DNA of 51,295 bases, taken from Pirellulales bacterium. Lineage in GTDB: Bacteria; Planctomycetota; Planctomycetia; Pirellulales; Lacipirellulaceae. Below, in pieces: positions 44,672 to 51,295 of the stretch (position 1 is the first letter of the stretch; every line of letters begins with the position of its first letter). Made by a program: the position numbers and the translations under genes. The stretch covers positions 1 to 51,295 of the forward strand of contig JANQOF010000077.1 in the NCBI GenBank assembly GCA_028279215.1, given 5' to 3'. The notes beneath the pieces were generated by a model, which saw only the letters and a list, made by a program, of their open reading frames with translations, was not told the origin of the DNA and did no database searches.

Positions 44672-46351
44672 TTAGCGCGCATGGTCGCGCAAGATGCAAG
44701 CGATCTCCTCGACGCTTGAGGGATCTCGATGCAAGAGACTGTGTTTCGAGTGAATCTGCCGCTCAGTCCGAACACCGTAGAGTTGTGCGCTAGCGACCGG
44801 CACAACTCCGTCCGACATTTCGCCGTTCCACTCCGACCGCGATACGCCAACGATCGAGTGAACGGTAACGCGCCGCGAGTAGGGTAGCGTTGTCGTTGCG
44901 CGAAGCAAAGGACTCTCGGACTCCAACAGGTCGATGCTTGTAGGAAACCGGTCCGTATCCACACCACGTAGAAGTCCTGGATTGTCTCGCACAAGCTGCT
45001 CAAAGGCGGCGCGGGATTGATCGGAGGGCTGGACCATAGCCGAGGCCAATCGCCCTACGGGGCGACGCGCCCAAGGCGATCCTTGATGCGGCGTGCCAAT
45101 ATACACCACTCGCGACACATCGCACGATGGCGAAAAGAAGAAATTGTTGCAAAGTCGTTGACGGACCTCGTTCGTAGTAACGACGCTTGACAACGGCTGG
45201 TCGGCAACCGAGCCCCACAGACGATTGCCGCTTTCAGTCACCTGCAGCTTACAGATCAGCCCTCCCATACTGTGGCCGATCAGTACCATCTTGGACATGG
45301 CGGGGTCGGTACGCTGCGGGTCGTAGGTACACCGAATCTGTGCTAGCTGCCGACGAAGTCCCGCAGCCCCTTCCAGAAACGGTCCGCCCGTTTCGTATTC
45401 ATAGGCCCACCATTGATAGCGTTCGTTAAGATCGTGGTTGGCCCTCAGATCGTTTACTGCATCCGCCCAGGTCTTGGGATCGCTGAGTAAGCCGTGGACA
45501 AACACCACCGGGATTTTACCGCGCTGGTAAGGTTCGAGCATGAATAGTCGGTTCTGACTGCCATCCGTATCGGGGTCCAAGAAGTTGTTGATCCAGGTGC
45601 GATCGTCGCCTCGGTTGGCAAAGGCGAACGGCGCACTGATGTCGCGGACAATGGCGACTCGGTAAGGCCCAACGGTGGTCGTGGAACAGTTCAGCGGGTT
45701 GTAGAAGTCCAAACACCCGTTGCTTGCACAGGTTCTCATCACCGCCGTTGCCGCAAATGCTTGGTTGGATCTGGTGAACGGCGCTGGACAAAGGGTGCGC
45801 CGCGATACCACCAGTGGGACACCCATACCGATGGAGCGATATCGCCTAGATAGAATCTCTTCGTCGTAGTCTCCGACTGGTTCCAACTGCTGGAAGTCGC
45901 TTGGTTGCCAAACGAATCCGTGCAATCGAATGGGCACGATCGTCTGACCGGCGGTCGTAAACACCGCGATTCCCGCACCCGGGTACCATCGGCCAAATCG
46001 TTGAGCATTCACCAGGAGCTTTGTTACGGCAGAACGGTGAAGATCCATGGTTCGCGGCGAAGCGAAACCGCGTTCGGCGAGATGCCTTTCGATTGCACGC
46101 CGAGAGGAGGTTGCAGCTTCGTAGTAGTATTCGACGCACACCTCGGCACCGTCGTCTTCCGCCTCCATAGCGGCTGCATAGGCCACTTCGGCGGATCGGG
46201 GGCAATGCCCTTCGACGTCGCCGCTACCCTGTGCGGCGAGTTCGGGTGCGGGCCATCGATCGCGTTGAAGCGCGCAGCCACACACTGTTGCCCACAAACA
46301 GAGGCAAGCGAATTGCGATCTGTTCCTCCTGAAGCCACCCACGCGACTCAT
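44672..46351 (-). CDS. lipoprotein alpha/beta-hydrolase (lipase/esterase-like)
   Basis: 559 residues. MSRVGGFRRNRSQFACLCLWATVCGCALQRD gives a lipoprotein signal with Cys about residue 26. Residues about 270-480 hold the hydrolase core: KIPVVFVHGLLSDPKTWADAVNDL (oxyanion HG), and MVLIGHSMGGLICKL, the GxSxG nucleophile elbow, followed by VVYIGTPHQGSPWARR. The late SDGVVPVASAQL and SKHSLLHRDPSSVEEI can supply the Asp and His of the triad. An N-terminal domain of about 240 residues is of unknown type. Likely attached to a membrane; lipid substrate is a guess from family. Confidence 0.85.
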   Translation of the reverse strand: MSRVGGFRRNRSQFACLCLWATVCGCALQRDRWPAPELAAQGSGDVEGHCPRSAEVAYAAAMEAEDDGAEVCVEYYYEAATSSRRAIERHLAERGFASPRTMDLHRSAVTKLLVNAQRFGRWYPGAGIAVFTTAGQTIVPIRLHGFVWQPSDFQQLEPVGDYDEEILSRRYRSIGMGVPLVVSRRTLCPAPFTRSNQAFAATAVMRTCASNGCLDFYNPLNCSTTTVGPYRVAIVRDISAPFAFANRGDDRTWINNFLDPDTDGSQNRLFMLEPYQRGKIPVVFVHGLLSDPKTWADAVNDLRANHDLNERYQWWAYEYETGGPFLEGAAGLRRQLAQIRCTYDPQRTDPAMSKMVLIGHSMGGLICKLQVTESGNRLWGSVADQPLSSVVTTNEVRQRLCNNFFFSPSCDVSRVVYIGTPHQGSPWARRPVGRLASAMVQPSDQSRAAFEQLVRDNPGLLRGVDTDRFPTSIDLLESESPLLRATTTLPYSRRVTVHSIVGVSRSEWNGEMSDGVVPVASAQLYGVRTERQIHSKHSLLHRDPSSVEEIACILRDHAR

Positions 46352-46576
46352 CCTCCGTGAACGGCGAAGCCGAGTGCTTCGCGAATGAGATCGTGAAAGG
46401 ATAGCACGCATGGTGCCCCGTGAAGCTCTTTTCTCCAAAGAACCGCGCCACAAATGCGCGCTCTGTCACTCCAGCCATTACAACACGGACAAGTGTCAAG
46501 CACTTGCCGCCGGACTGCGGATGCTAGTCTGGTGGCCTAGCGACCGGCCGCGAGAAAATGCGTCGGAAAATGCAAG

Positions 46577-46650
46577 TAGCGGAGGAGGGACTCGAACCCC
46601 CGACACGCGGATTATGATTCCGCTGCTCTAACCAACTGAGCTACTCCGCC
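46577..46650 (-). tRNA. tRNA with CAT anticodon (tRNA-Met)
   Basis: The minus strand folds as a 74-nt cloverleaf: acceptor GGCGGAG/CTCCGCT (with G1-U72), D arm GCTC AGTTGGTTA GAGC, anticodon stem GCGGA/TCCGC with loop ATCATAA, and T arm GGGGG TTCGAGT CCCTC. The anticodon is CAT, so elongator Met or Ile2. G at position 1 argues against initiator tRNA. CCA is not encoded. A tyrosine-integrase gene begins about 120 nt beyond its 5' end. Confidence 0.93.
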
Positions 46651-46660
46651 AGACTACTCA

Positions 46661-46688
46661 AAAATACTTGTTTTTAGGGGTTTGTCAA
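46661..46688 (-). promoter_or_regulatory. tRNA promoter
   Basis: TTGACA (46683-46688), a 16-nt spacer and TATTTT (46661-46666) on the minus strand, placing transcription start a few nucleotides before the tRNA 5' end at 46650. Confidence 0.55.
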
Positions 46689-46724
46689 GCATAATGGGGT
46701 AATCGCGAGCGTGCTAGTTCTGGC

Positions 46725-46748
46725 CGACTACAACCGCGACTACAACCG
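46725..46748 (+). repeat. perfect 12-bp tandem duplication before the integrase
   Basis: CGACTACAACCG is repeated head to tail at 46725-46736 and 46737-46748, 23 nt before the integrase start. It may be a recombinase or excisionase arm site, or a slippage product. Confidence 0.6.
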
Positions 46749-46770
46749 ACCCCATGACGTATGCTTGAAC

Positions 46771-47892
46771 ATGAAGCCCGAAAAACCGTATCCCGACTAT
46801 CCTTTGACCGCTCACCCTAGCGGGCAATGGTGCAAGAAAATACGCGGGAAAATCTACTACTTCGGCGTGTGGGCCGATCCGGCTGAAGCCCTGCGCAACT
46901 TCAATGACCAAAAGGACTATCTCTACGCGGGGCAGGTTCCGCCCACAACCGCCACAACCGTAGCCGATATTCTAAACGCCTTCATCGAAGACAGACAAGC
47001 CGCACGCGACGAAAGTTCAATCACAGAAAGAACCTACGCCGAATATGAGGCGCTCTGCGATACGATTTCGTCGGTTCTTGGCGATCATCGCCCCGTTGAC
47101 GCTGTTACCCCTGATTGCCTGCTGAAACTTCGGGCTGTTTTAGGCAAGGGCAAGCGAGGTCAGACGGTCAGTCCCCAGACGCACAAGCGATTGCTGGGCA
47201 TGGCCCGTTCGGTGTTCAACTTCGGCAACGAAGAATTGGGAACCAACATCCGATATCGGCGACCACTGAAACAACCAGCGGCGCGGTTGATTCGCCAACA
47301 TCGAAACGAGAAGCCCAGACAACTTTTCGAGGCCGACGAATTACGGGCACTCGTCAAGGCTGCCAAGCCTCAAATGAAGGCAATGATTCTGCTGGGGATC
47401 AACTGCGGCTTCCACAATGCCGATGTTGGAACGCTGCCCATTACCGCCTTAGATTTAGAGAACGGCTTTCACGATTACTGGCGTCCGAAGACTCAGAACC
47501 AACGCCGTTGCCCCTTATGGCCAGAGACTCAAAAAGCTCTTGCGAAAGTAGTAGGGGACCGCACCGAAGGATTAGTTTTTCGCACGAAGTATGGCAAACC
47601 GTGGTGGGTAGAGGGCAAAAGCGACCCTATCGCCCAAGAGTTCCGCAAGCTGGCTATTGCTGCTGGCGTCTACCGCGAAGGCGTAACGAGGTTTTCGAGC
47701 CTACGCCACACGTTTAGAACCATTGCCGATACAGGGCGGTTCCAGCAGCACGTTATCAAGTTCATCGGCGGTTGGGTTGACGATGCAAACGATATGGCAT
47801 CGTTCTACCGCGAACGAATCTACGATGAACAACTGTTAGAAGTAACCGACCACGTTCGCAGTTGGTATCTCGGCAAGGTTGCAGTCAGTTAG
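46771..47892 (+). CDS. tyrosine-recombinase integrase, atypical active site
   Basis: 373 residues. The N-terminus MKPEKPYPDYPLTAHPSGQWCKKIRGKIYYFGVWADPAEAL is characteristic of planctomycete integrases. The core-binding region spans about residues 65-175. The catalytic domain contains RFSSLRHTFRTI (HxxR box), IGGWVDD (W at the His/Trp position) and ASFYRERI (candidate Tyr). The box that normally holds the first catalytic Arg reads LLGINCGFHNADVGTLP, so that Arg is not at its usual place. ATG 46771 is preferred over a GTG at 46711. It converges with the HTH gene, overlapping by 8 nt. Adjacent to a tRNA gene, as expected of an integrating element. Confidence 0.82.
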   Translation: MKPEKPYPDYPLTAHPSGQWCKKIRGKIYYFGVWADPAEALRNFNDQKDYLYAGQVPPTTATTVADILNAFIEDRQAARDESSITERTYAEYEALCDTISSVLGDHRPVDAVTPDCLLKLRAVLGKGKRGQTVSPQTHKRLLGMARSVFNFGNEELGTNIRYRRPLKQPAARLIRQHRNEKPRQLFEADELRALVKAAKPQMKAMILLGINCGFHNADVGTLPITALDLENGFHDYWRPKTQNQRRCPLWPETQKALAKVVGDRTEGLVFRTKYGKPWWVEGKSDPIAQEFRKLAIAAGVYREGVTRFSSLRHTFRTIADTGRFQQHVIKFIGGWVDDANDMASFYRERIYDEQLLEVTDHVRSWYLGKVAVS

Positions 47893-48412
47893 AGCCGTAT
47901 CGTTTCGTCTTACCGTTGCTACTGGACTTGCTGGCTCGGCGTGGTGTTGTGGTGACTGGCTCACGTTCACGGCTCGCCAGAAATTCGTCTACGTGTTCAC
48001 GTTTGATTTTCCAACGTGGCTTTGCACTCTGACTAATGTTGCTTGCTCTTAGATACCCGTCGCGGCACCAGTCCCGCACCGTGTTGACTGACTTGTTAAT
48101 AATCTTGGCAACGTCTTTAGCGTCCAGCCAATCATCCGGTGAAGTCTTAGACGATTTCTTAGACTGCGATTCTGGTTGTTCACTGGGCAGCAGGCGTAGG
48201 CACTCGGCAAGTATTGCCGCACACTGGTTGGCATCGTCCCCTACTCGATAGGCACGATTCGACAAGGCACCGCTACCCGCTTTCAGCAAAGCCAGTTTCT
48301 TGGTTGCCGTTACTGCAACGTGCTGCGGGTCTGCCAACGTCGATTCGCAATCGAGCGGCTCAGCAAGTTTTAGATGCTCTTTGAGCCAGATTTCTAAATC
48401 TTGTGCGTTCAT
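47885..48412 (-). CDS. excisionase-like HTH protein
   Basis: 175 residues. The C-terminal part DDWLDAKDVAKIINKSVNTVRDWCRDGYLRASNISQSAKPRWKIKREHVDEFLASRERE is a MerR-like/excisionase helix-turn-helix of the HTH_17 type. The N-terminal half is unrecognised and helical. Such genes beside integrases often direct excision. The ATG at 48412 is used; a TTG at 48418 is in frame. The tail TTPRRASKSSSNGKTKRYGSN is basic. It lies opposite to the integrase and divergent from the unknown gene at 48521. Confidence 0.72.
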   Translation of the reverse strand: MNAQDLEIWLKEHLKLAEPLDCESTLADPQHVAVTATKKLALLKAGSGALSNRAYRVGDDANQCAAILAECLRLLPSEQPESQSKKSSKTSPDDWLDAKDVAKIINKSVNTVRDWCRDGYLRASNISQSAKPRWKIKREHVDEFLASREREPVTTTPRRASKSSSNGKTKRYGSN

Positions 48413-48451
48413 GCTCAAGTATAGGTCATGGATCGGCAGGAATGACCAAAA

Positions 48452-48465
48452 CCGCTACAATCGGA
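48452..48465 (+). promoter_or_regulatory. CCGCTACAATCGGA element
   Basis: The same 14-mer occurs at 15007-15020 before the CinA/NadD fusion. TACAAT could be a -10 hexamer, with transcription start about 55 nt before the GTG at 48521. No -35 is visible. Confidence 0.35.
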
Positions 48466-48520
48466 CCTATGGACGCTTTCGAGCATGTAGCAGCGACAGT
48501 GCTTTTCTGGAGTAAATGCC

Positions 48521-49222
48521 GTGCTGTCTGAAAATATCAAAGACTTCCTGTATTTGGATAGCGACGGTATAGACCTTTTGCACAGTCAAACGGTTGATCG
48601 AGTAGAGGTATCCTACTCGGAAACCAGCAATCACGCCCTCACTGGAAAGGTTGGAGTAGCGGGCAAACTAAAGTCGGCGTTTCTTGGATTCCTTGGACAA
48701 GGCGAGTTAAGTGGAACGTCAGAAGTAAGTGGCTCCAAAGGGACCGCACATACTACGTTGCGTGAAACGTCGGTTCCCTCAAAACTAAAATCACTTGTGA
48801 GCATCCTGCAACAGCTTGATTATGGAGTGTGTTTCTCATCGCTTGGGGCTGCCGCTGATTACGCACTGACGAATTCGCAGAAGGTTTTCTTTTGCGGCAA
48901 GCATGAATTTGACGCACCGCAGTTCATCGTTGTAAATGGGGCGATGCAGGTGACGGAATCCGGTTACTTGCTTCTACAGTCTGGTCAAGCTAACCACCAC
49001 GATGAATCAGACAGCTACTACAAGCATCCAAAGTTCAAGGCGACTATGAGTTGCAGTGTGCGGAAAATGCCACGGTGCAGCGGGGATGCGATGCCGATTA
49101 CTGGACACGATGCTGTGTACTTCCGAGGTTTTGGGGGAGTTCGGGTTCCCTTGAATGTGTTTTGTTCGGTGGTGCCAATGCGAGAATTTGTACAATTGAA
49201 GCCCTATGCTATCTGGGTATGA
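48521..49222 (+). CDS. unknown island protein (DUF6414-like N-terminus)
   Basis: 233 residues, cytoplasmic. The start DFLYLDSDGIDLLHSQTVDRVEVSYSETSNHALTGKVGVAGKLKSAFLG has the YLD...LxxQ pattern I associate with DUF6414-type proteins, but this is weak. No membrane span except the mildly hydrophobic stretch above. GTG 48521 follows a GGAG by 8 nt. It is the first of a plus-strand series in lower-GC DNA. Function unknown. Confidence 0.6.
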   Translation: MLSENIKDFLYLDSDGIDLLHSQTVDRVEVSYSETSNHALTGKVGVAGKLKSAFLGFLGQGELSGTSEVSGSKGTAHTTLRETSVPSKLKSLVSILQQLDYGVCFSSLGAAADYALTNSQKVFFCGKHEFDAPQFIVVNGAMQVTESGYLLLQSGQANHHDESDSYYKHPKFKATMSCSVRKMPRCSGDAMPITGHDAVYFRGFGGVRVPLNVFCSVVPMREFVQLKPYAIWV

Positions 49223-49274
49223 AACATTGGAGCAATTAAGGCCAGCAGATAGCCACAAGTAGGAAGGGTCACTA

Positions 49275-49922
49275 GTGAATACAGGTCAACAGTCACTACG
49301 TTTGGGTATAGACGGTAGTTGGACAGCTACCGAAATGTCGGATTCGTTCGCCGAAATCAATTACCTGTACAACCTACGGCTATTCCTCAATTCAATAGAA
49401 GACGCCGAGCCGTATTGGGACGAGTTGTATCATTTTTTCCCACCTTTTCGCCGTAAAGCGAAGCAATTTGGTATTCCTAATCCGTTCTTTTTTCCTCATG
49501 GCACATTGGTTCAACGTCCAGACGAAATTCAACAGTTCTCTCGAATCTACTTCCCTGAACACGTTCTACAAGTATCCCGAATCGAGTATGGTTCTCCGGG
49601 TGGCAAAGACTTTTTGGGAATCGGCGAAATTCTGAAACAGATTCGAGAATTCATTCAATTTCTGATCGAACGACGCCAGGCGTTTCAAGAAAAGCAACTC
49701 TCGAACGATGCTCAACGCATCCAGAATGCCCGTGACTTTGTACGGCTTCGCCTGGAGTTCACCCGTGCAAACGCGGAAATCCAAGAGATTGAAAATAATG
49801 GGCTGGCAGAACTCGTTGACGACAACACTCGTGCTGTGCAAAAGCTCATCGACAGCGACAAGATTACATCAGTCACAATGCTTGAGGACGACTCAGACAC
49901 CTCCGAGCAGCAGGCATTGTGA
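49275..49922 (+). CDS. unknown island protein
   Basis: 215 residues starting at GTG 49275 (AGGAAGGG lies about 10 nt upstream). LRLGIDGSWTATEMSDSFAEINYLYNLRLFLNSIEDAEPYWDELYHF begins the protein; residues about 115-190 form an amphipathic coiled coil (EILKQIREFIQFLIERRQAFQEKQLSNDAQRIQNARDFVRLRLEFTRANAEIQEIENN). No family recognised. It follows the 48521 gene by 52 nt on the same strand, so they may form one transcript. Confidence 0.65.
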   Translation: MNTGQQSLRLGIDGSWTATEMSDSFAEINYLYNLRLFLNSIEDAEPYWDELYHFFPPFRRKAKQFGIPNPFFFPHGTLVQRPDEIQQFSRIYFPEHVLQVSRIEYGSPGGKDFLGIGEILKQIREFIQFLIERRQAFQEKQLSNDAQRIQNARDFVRLRLEFTRANAEIQEIENNGLAELVDDNTRAVQKLIDSDKITSVTMLEDDSDTSEQQAL

Positions 49923-49994
49923 ACTTACTGCTACCCGCGTGGATTAGTAAAATAGGTACTCGTTGGAATCAACTCACCAGAGGGAGCGAAAGCG

Positions 49995-50246
49995 ATGAAA
50001 ACAAGATACGTGCGAATCCACTTTGCCGATGGCAACACTACCGACGTGTCGGTTGACAGTGAAGGCTTGAACGATCAATTACGAATTGCTCAAAAGCCAC
50101 TGACGGAACTACGTGAGGGAGACCTAGTCGAATTTGTCCCTTCCTATGCACCGGAAGATCACTTCAAGGCAGAAGTTGCTTCAATTGAATTGTTCGATGA
50201 GATGCCACCCGATAGCATCCCAGCCAAAATGATGAAAAAGGAATAA
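49995..50246 (+). CDS. small unknown island protein
   Basis: 83 residues: MKTRYVRIHFADGNTTDVSVDSEGLNDQLRIAQKPLTELREGDLVEFVPSYAPEDHFKAEVASIELFDE. Predicted all-beta, SH3-like. AGGGAG lies 9-14 nt before the ATG. The next gene begins 14 nt after its stop. Function unknown. Confidence 0.6.
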   Translation: MKTRYVRIHFADGNTTDVSVDSEGLNDQLRIAQKPLTELREGDLVEFVPSYAPEDHFKAEVASIELFDEMPPDSIPAKMMKKE

Positions 50247-50259
50247 CGGAGTATTTATT

Positions 50260-50499
50260 ATGCCCAAACTGATTATTGAATTTTCTCAGGCAGACGACCA
50301 GCGAAAGAAAGCGTCCTGGTGCGACAGAAACATAGAATCGGATTCGTATGTACCAATCCCGGCTGTCGGCGATACGGTCAATGCACTGGCGTTAGGAGCA
50401 AAAAAGATTCTGAAAGTCGAGCGTCGATACTTTGGGTATCAAGACGATTGGACTCACGTACAACTCTTTTGCATTGAAGTAGAGGAAAGCGAAATCTAA
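50260..50499 (+). CDS. small unknown island protein
   Basis: 79 residues: MPKLIIEFSQADDQRKKASWCDRNIESDSYVPIPAVGDTVNALALGAKKILKVERRYFGYQDDWTHVQLFCIEVEE. Again a small beta-rich protein, with VGDTV and KVERRYFGY strands reminiscent of an SH3-like barrel. Its last base is shared with the next start (TAATG), which points to coupled translation. Confidence 0.6.
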   Translation: MPKLIIEFSQADDQRKKASWCDRNIESDSYVPIPAVGDTVNALALGAKKILKVERRYFGYQDDWTHVQLFCIEVEESEI

Positions 50500-50921
50500 T
50501 GGTCAGGAAAATGGATACCGAACAATACACACCTGCCCAAAATGAGATTATTGCGGAAATCCAACGCATCGCCAAAATGCTTGGAGTTGACCGGCTTTCT
50601 CAACGCGAGTTTGATAAGCACCATCAAGTAAGTGCTTTGACGACAGTAGGTAATACTTTTGGCTCCTGGAATCGTGCGGTTGTTGCTGCCGGACTTGATC
50701 CATACCCGCCCGATGGGTCCGAGAGAGGGCCTAAAATCTCGGACGAAGAACTACTCGAAGAAATAGTTCATCTACATCAGGAGATTGGTAAGTCGCCATC
50801 GGAAAGAAACATAAACGCCTTGGGCAAATACTCCATCAAGCCTTACAGGGATCGGTGGGGTACGCTCGCAAAAGCATGCGAGATTGCCTACTCTCGTTTC
50901 GGACATCCCGACGACTCATAA
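50499..50921 (+). CDS. protein of two homing-endonuclease-associated repeats
   Basis: 140 residues with two copies of the HNH-associated repeat (PF18780 type). Repeat 1: EIIAEIQRIAKMLGVDRLSQREFDKHHQVSALTTVGNTFGSWNRAVVAAGLDP (about residues 15-68). Repeat 2: SDEELLEEIVHLHQEIGKSPSERNINALGKYSIKPYRDRWGTLAKACEIAYSRFG (about 80-135). These are helix-rich DNA-binding modules usually found attached to HNH nucleases; no nuclease motif is present here. ATG 50499 overlaps the previous stop. It could be a DNA-binding regulator of the element or a remnant. Confidence 0.75.
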   Translation: MVRKMDTEQYTPAQNEIIAEIQRIAKMLGVDRLSQREFDKHHQVSALTTVGNTFGSWNRAVVAAGLDPYPPDGSERGPKISDEELLEEIVHLHQEIGKSPSERNINALGKYSIKPYRDRWGTLAKACEIAYSRFGHPDDS

Positions 50922-51295
50922 ATAGATGGGCACCGTGGAGTCCCCAACAGCCACAACCTCTAACATCCATTGCACGCCAGCAACGAAAAGTAGGTAGGTA
51001 CTTCACTGCACAGGGGCGATTTTCCCCTCCCCTATGCTGACTCTACTGGCGTCACAAGAACCCGCTGTCCCTTGTACGGGAACCAGTCCATTTCTATGTC
51101 CAGATTCTTGACTTCTGCCGCAGTCATTTTGCGGTAGAATTTGCCGTCCATTTCAAACACCTTTTTCTGCACCATTTCTTTCTTGGTTTTCTTCTTAGTG
51201 ACCCGCCCCCACGAACGCTACCAGTTGTTAAGTTAAACTCTGAATCACCGTCAGGCCAGCCACTTCTCGGAGCTGAGGCGTAGCCGAAGCGGAGT
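50922..51295. other. 374-nt terminal stretch
   Basis: No plus-strand gene is evident. A minus-strand ORF of 47 codons (51032-51175) is the only coding candidate. The window ends without the far boundary of the island. Confidence 0.4.
51032..51175 (-). CDS. possible 47-residue small protein
   Basis: MVQKKVFEMDGKFYRKMTAAEVKNLDIEMDWFPYKGQRVLVTPVESA: a small protein with balanced composition and an ordered beta/alpha look. The frame upstream is open and Lys-rich (TKKKTKKE) but without an ATG or GTG start. No Shine-Dalgarno is clear. It may be a real short gene. Confidence 0.35.
   Translation of the reverse strand: MVQKKVFEMDGKFYRKMTAAEVKNLDIEMDWFPYKGQRVLVTPVESA

Noticed and set aside
46494-46691. 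Direct 9-mer TGTCAAGCA at 46494-46502 and 46683-46691, flanking the tRNA, as possible attachment sites
   Set aside because: Nine bases is short; the second copy is part of the tRNA -35 region, and the interval contains only the tRNA, not the island.

Overview
The window looks like chromosomal DNA of a planctomycete, probably of the Pirellulales type. The case rests on gene content: a DUF1559 protein, an ECF sigma factor followed by membrane and secreted proteins of unknown function, PQQ-propeller, TPR and HEAT proteins, zinc-ribbon membrane proteins, DUF3299 proteins, an IS630 remnant and a planctomycete-style integrase, all in GC-rich DNA with few strong Shine-Dalgarno sites. Assignments come from reading the translated sequence and recognising motifs; no database search was run.

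Layout. 1-5060 (+): AMP-forming acyl-CoA ligase, 2-hydroxyacid dehydrogenase and a 684-residue coiled-coil protein. 5066-10358 (-): a likely operon of ABC ATPase, FtsX-type permease, HEAT-like secreted protein and two DUF3299-type proteins, resembling proteobacterial zinc-uptake loci. 10535-13791 (+): folC, a sugar-nucleotide reductase-like protein and a zinc-ribbon membrane protein; a GNAT-like protein converges at 13756-14883 (-). 15157-16275 (+): a CinA-like domain fused to a NadD-like nucleotidyltransferase. 16289-17202 (-): an ArsR regulator and rhodanese/DUF2892 pair (YgaV/YgaP-like) with two near-identical operators. 17401-22925 (+): a ROK kinase, then a four-gene ECF sigma operon ending in a DUF1559 protein. 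23076-25489 (+): M48 protease, YpsA-like protein and a beta-hydroxyacid dehydrogenase. 25612-27265 (-): ribBA and a small partner. 27392-31761 (+): a hypothetical gene, then korA and korB, split by a four-helix-bundle gene flanked by 27-nt inverted repeats. 31789-36848 (mostly -): RNase Z-like hydrolase, scpA, Cys-rich protein, lipoprotein and PQQ propeller. 37604-39430 (+): lepA. 39492-46351: nucleotidyltransferase-like gene, IS630 remnant, PH-domain, TPR, Nramp-related and lipase genes.

At 46577-46650 lies a tRNA with anticodon CAT. Beyond it the DNA becomes visibly more AT-rich and carries an integrase, an HTH/excisionase-like gene and a row of unrecognised small genes, the last with homing-endonuclease-associated repeats. 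I read this as the start of an integrated element that runs off the window.

The best candidates for something undescribed are the inverted-repeat-flanked four-helix-bundle gene inside korAB (like a 23S rRNA intervening sequence moved into an mRNA), the CinA-NadD fusion, the ABC/HEAT/DUF3299 locus, a dispersed repeat of about 120 bp placed upstream of plus-strand genes, and the small-gene cassette of the tRNA-linked island.
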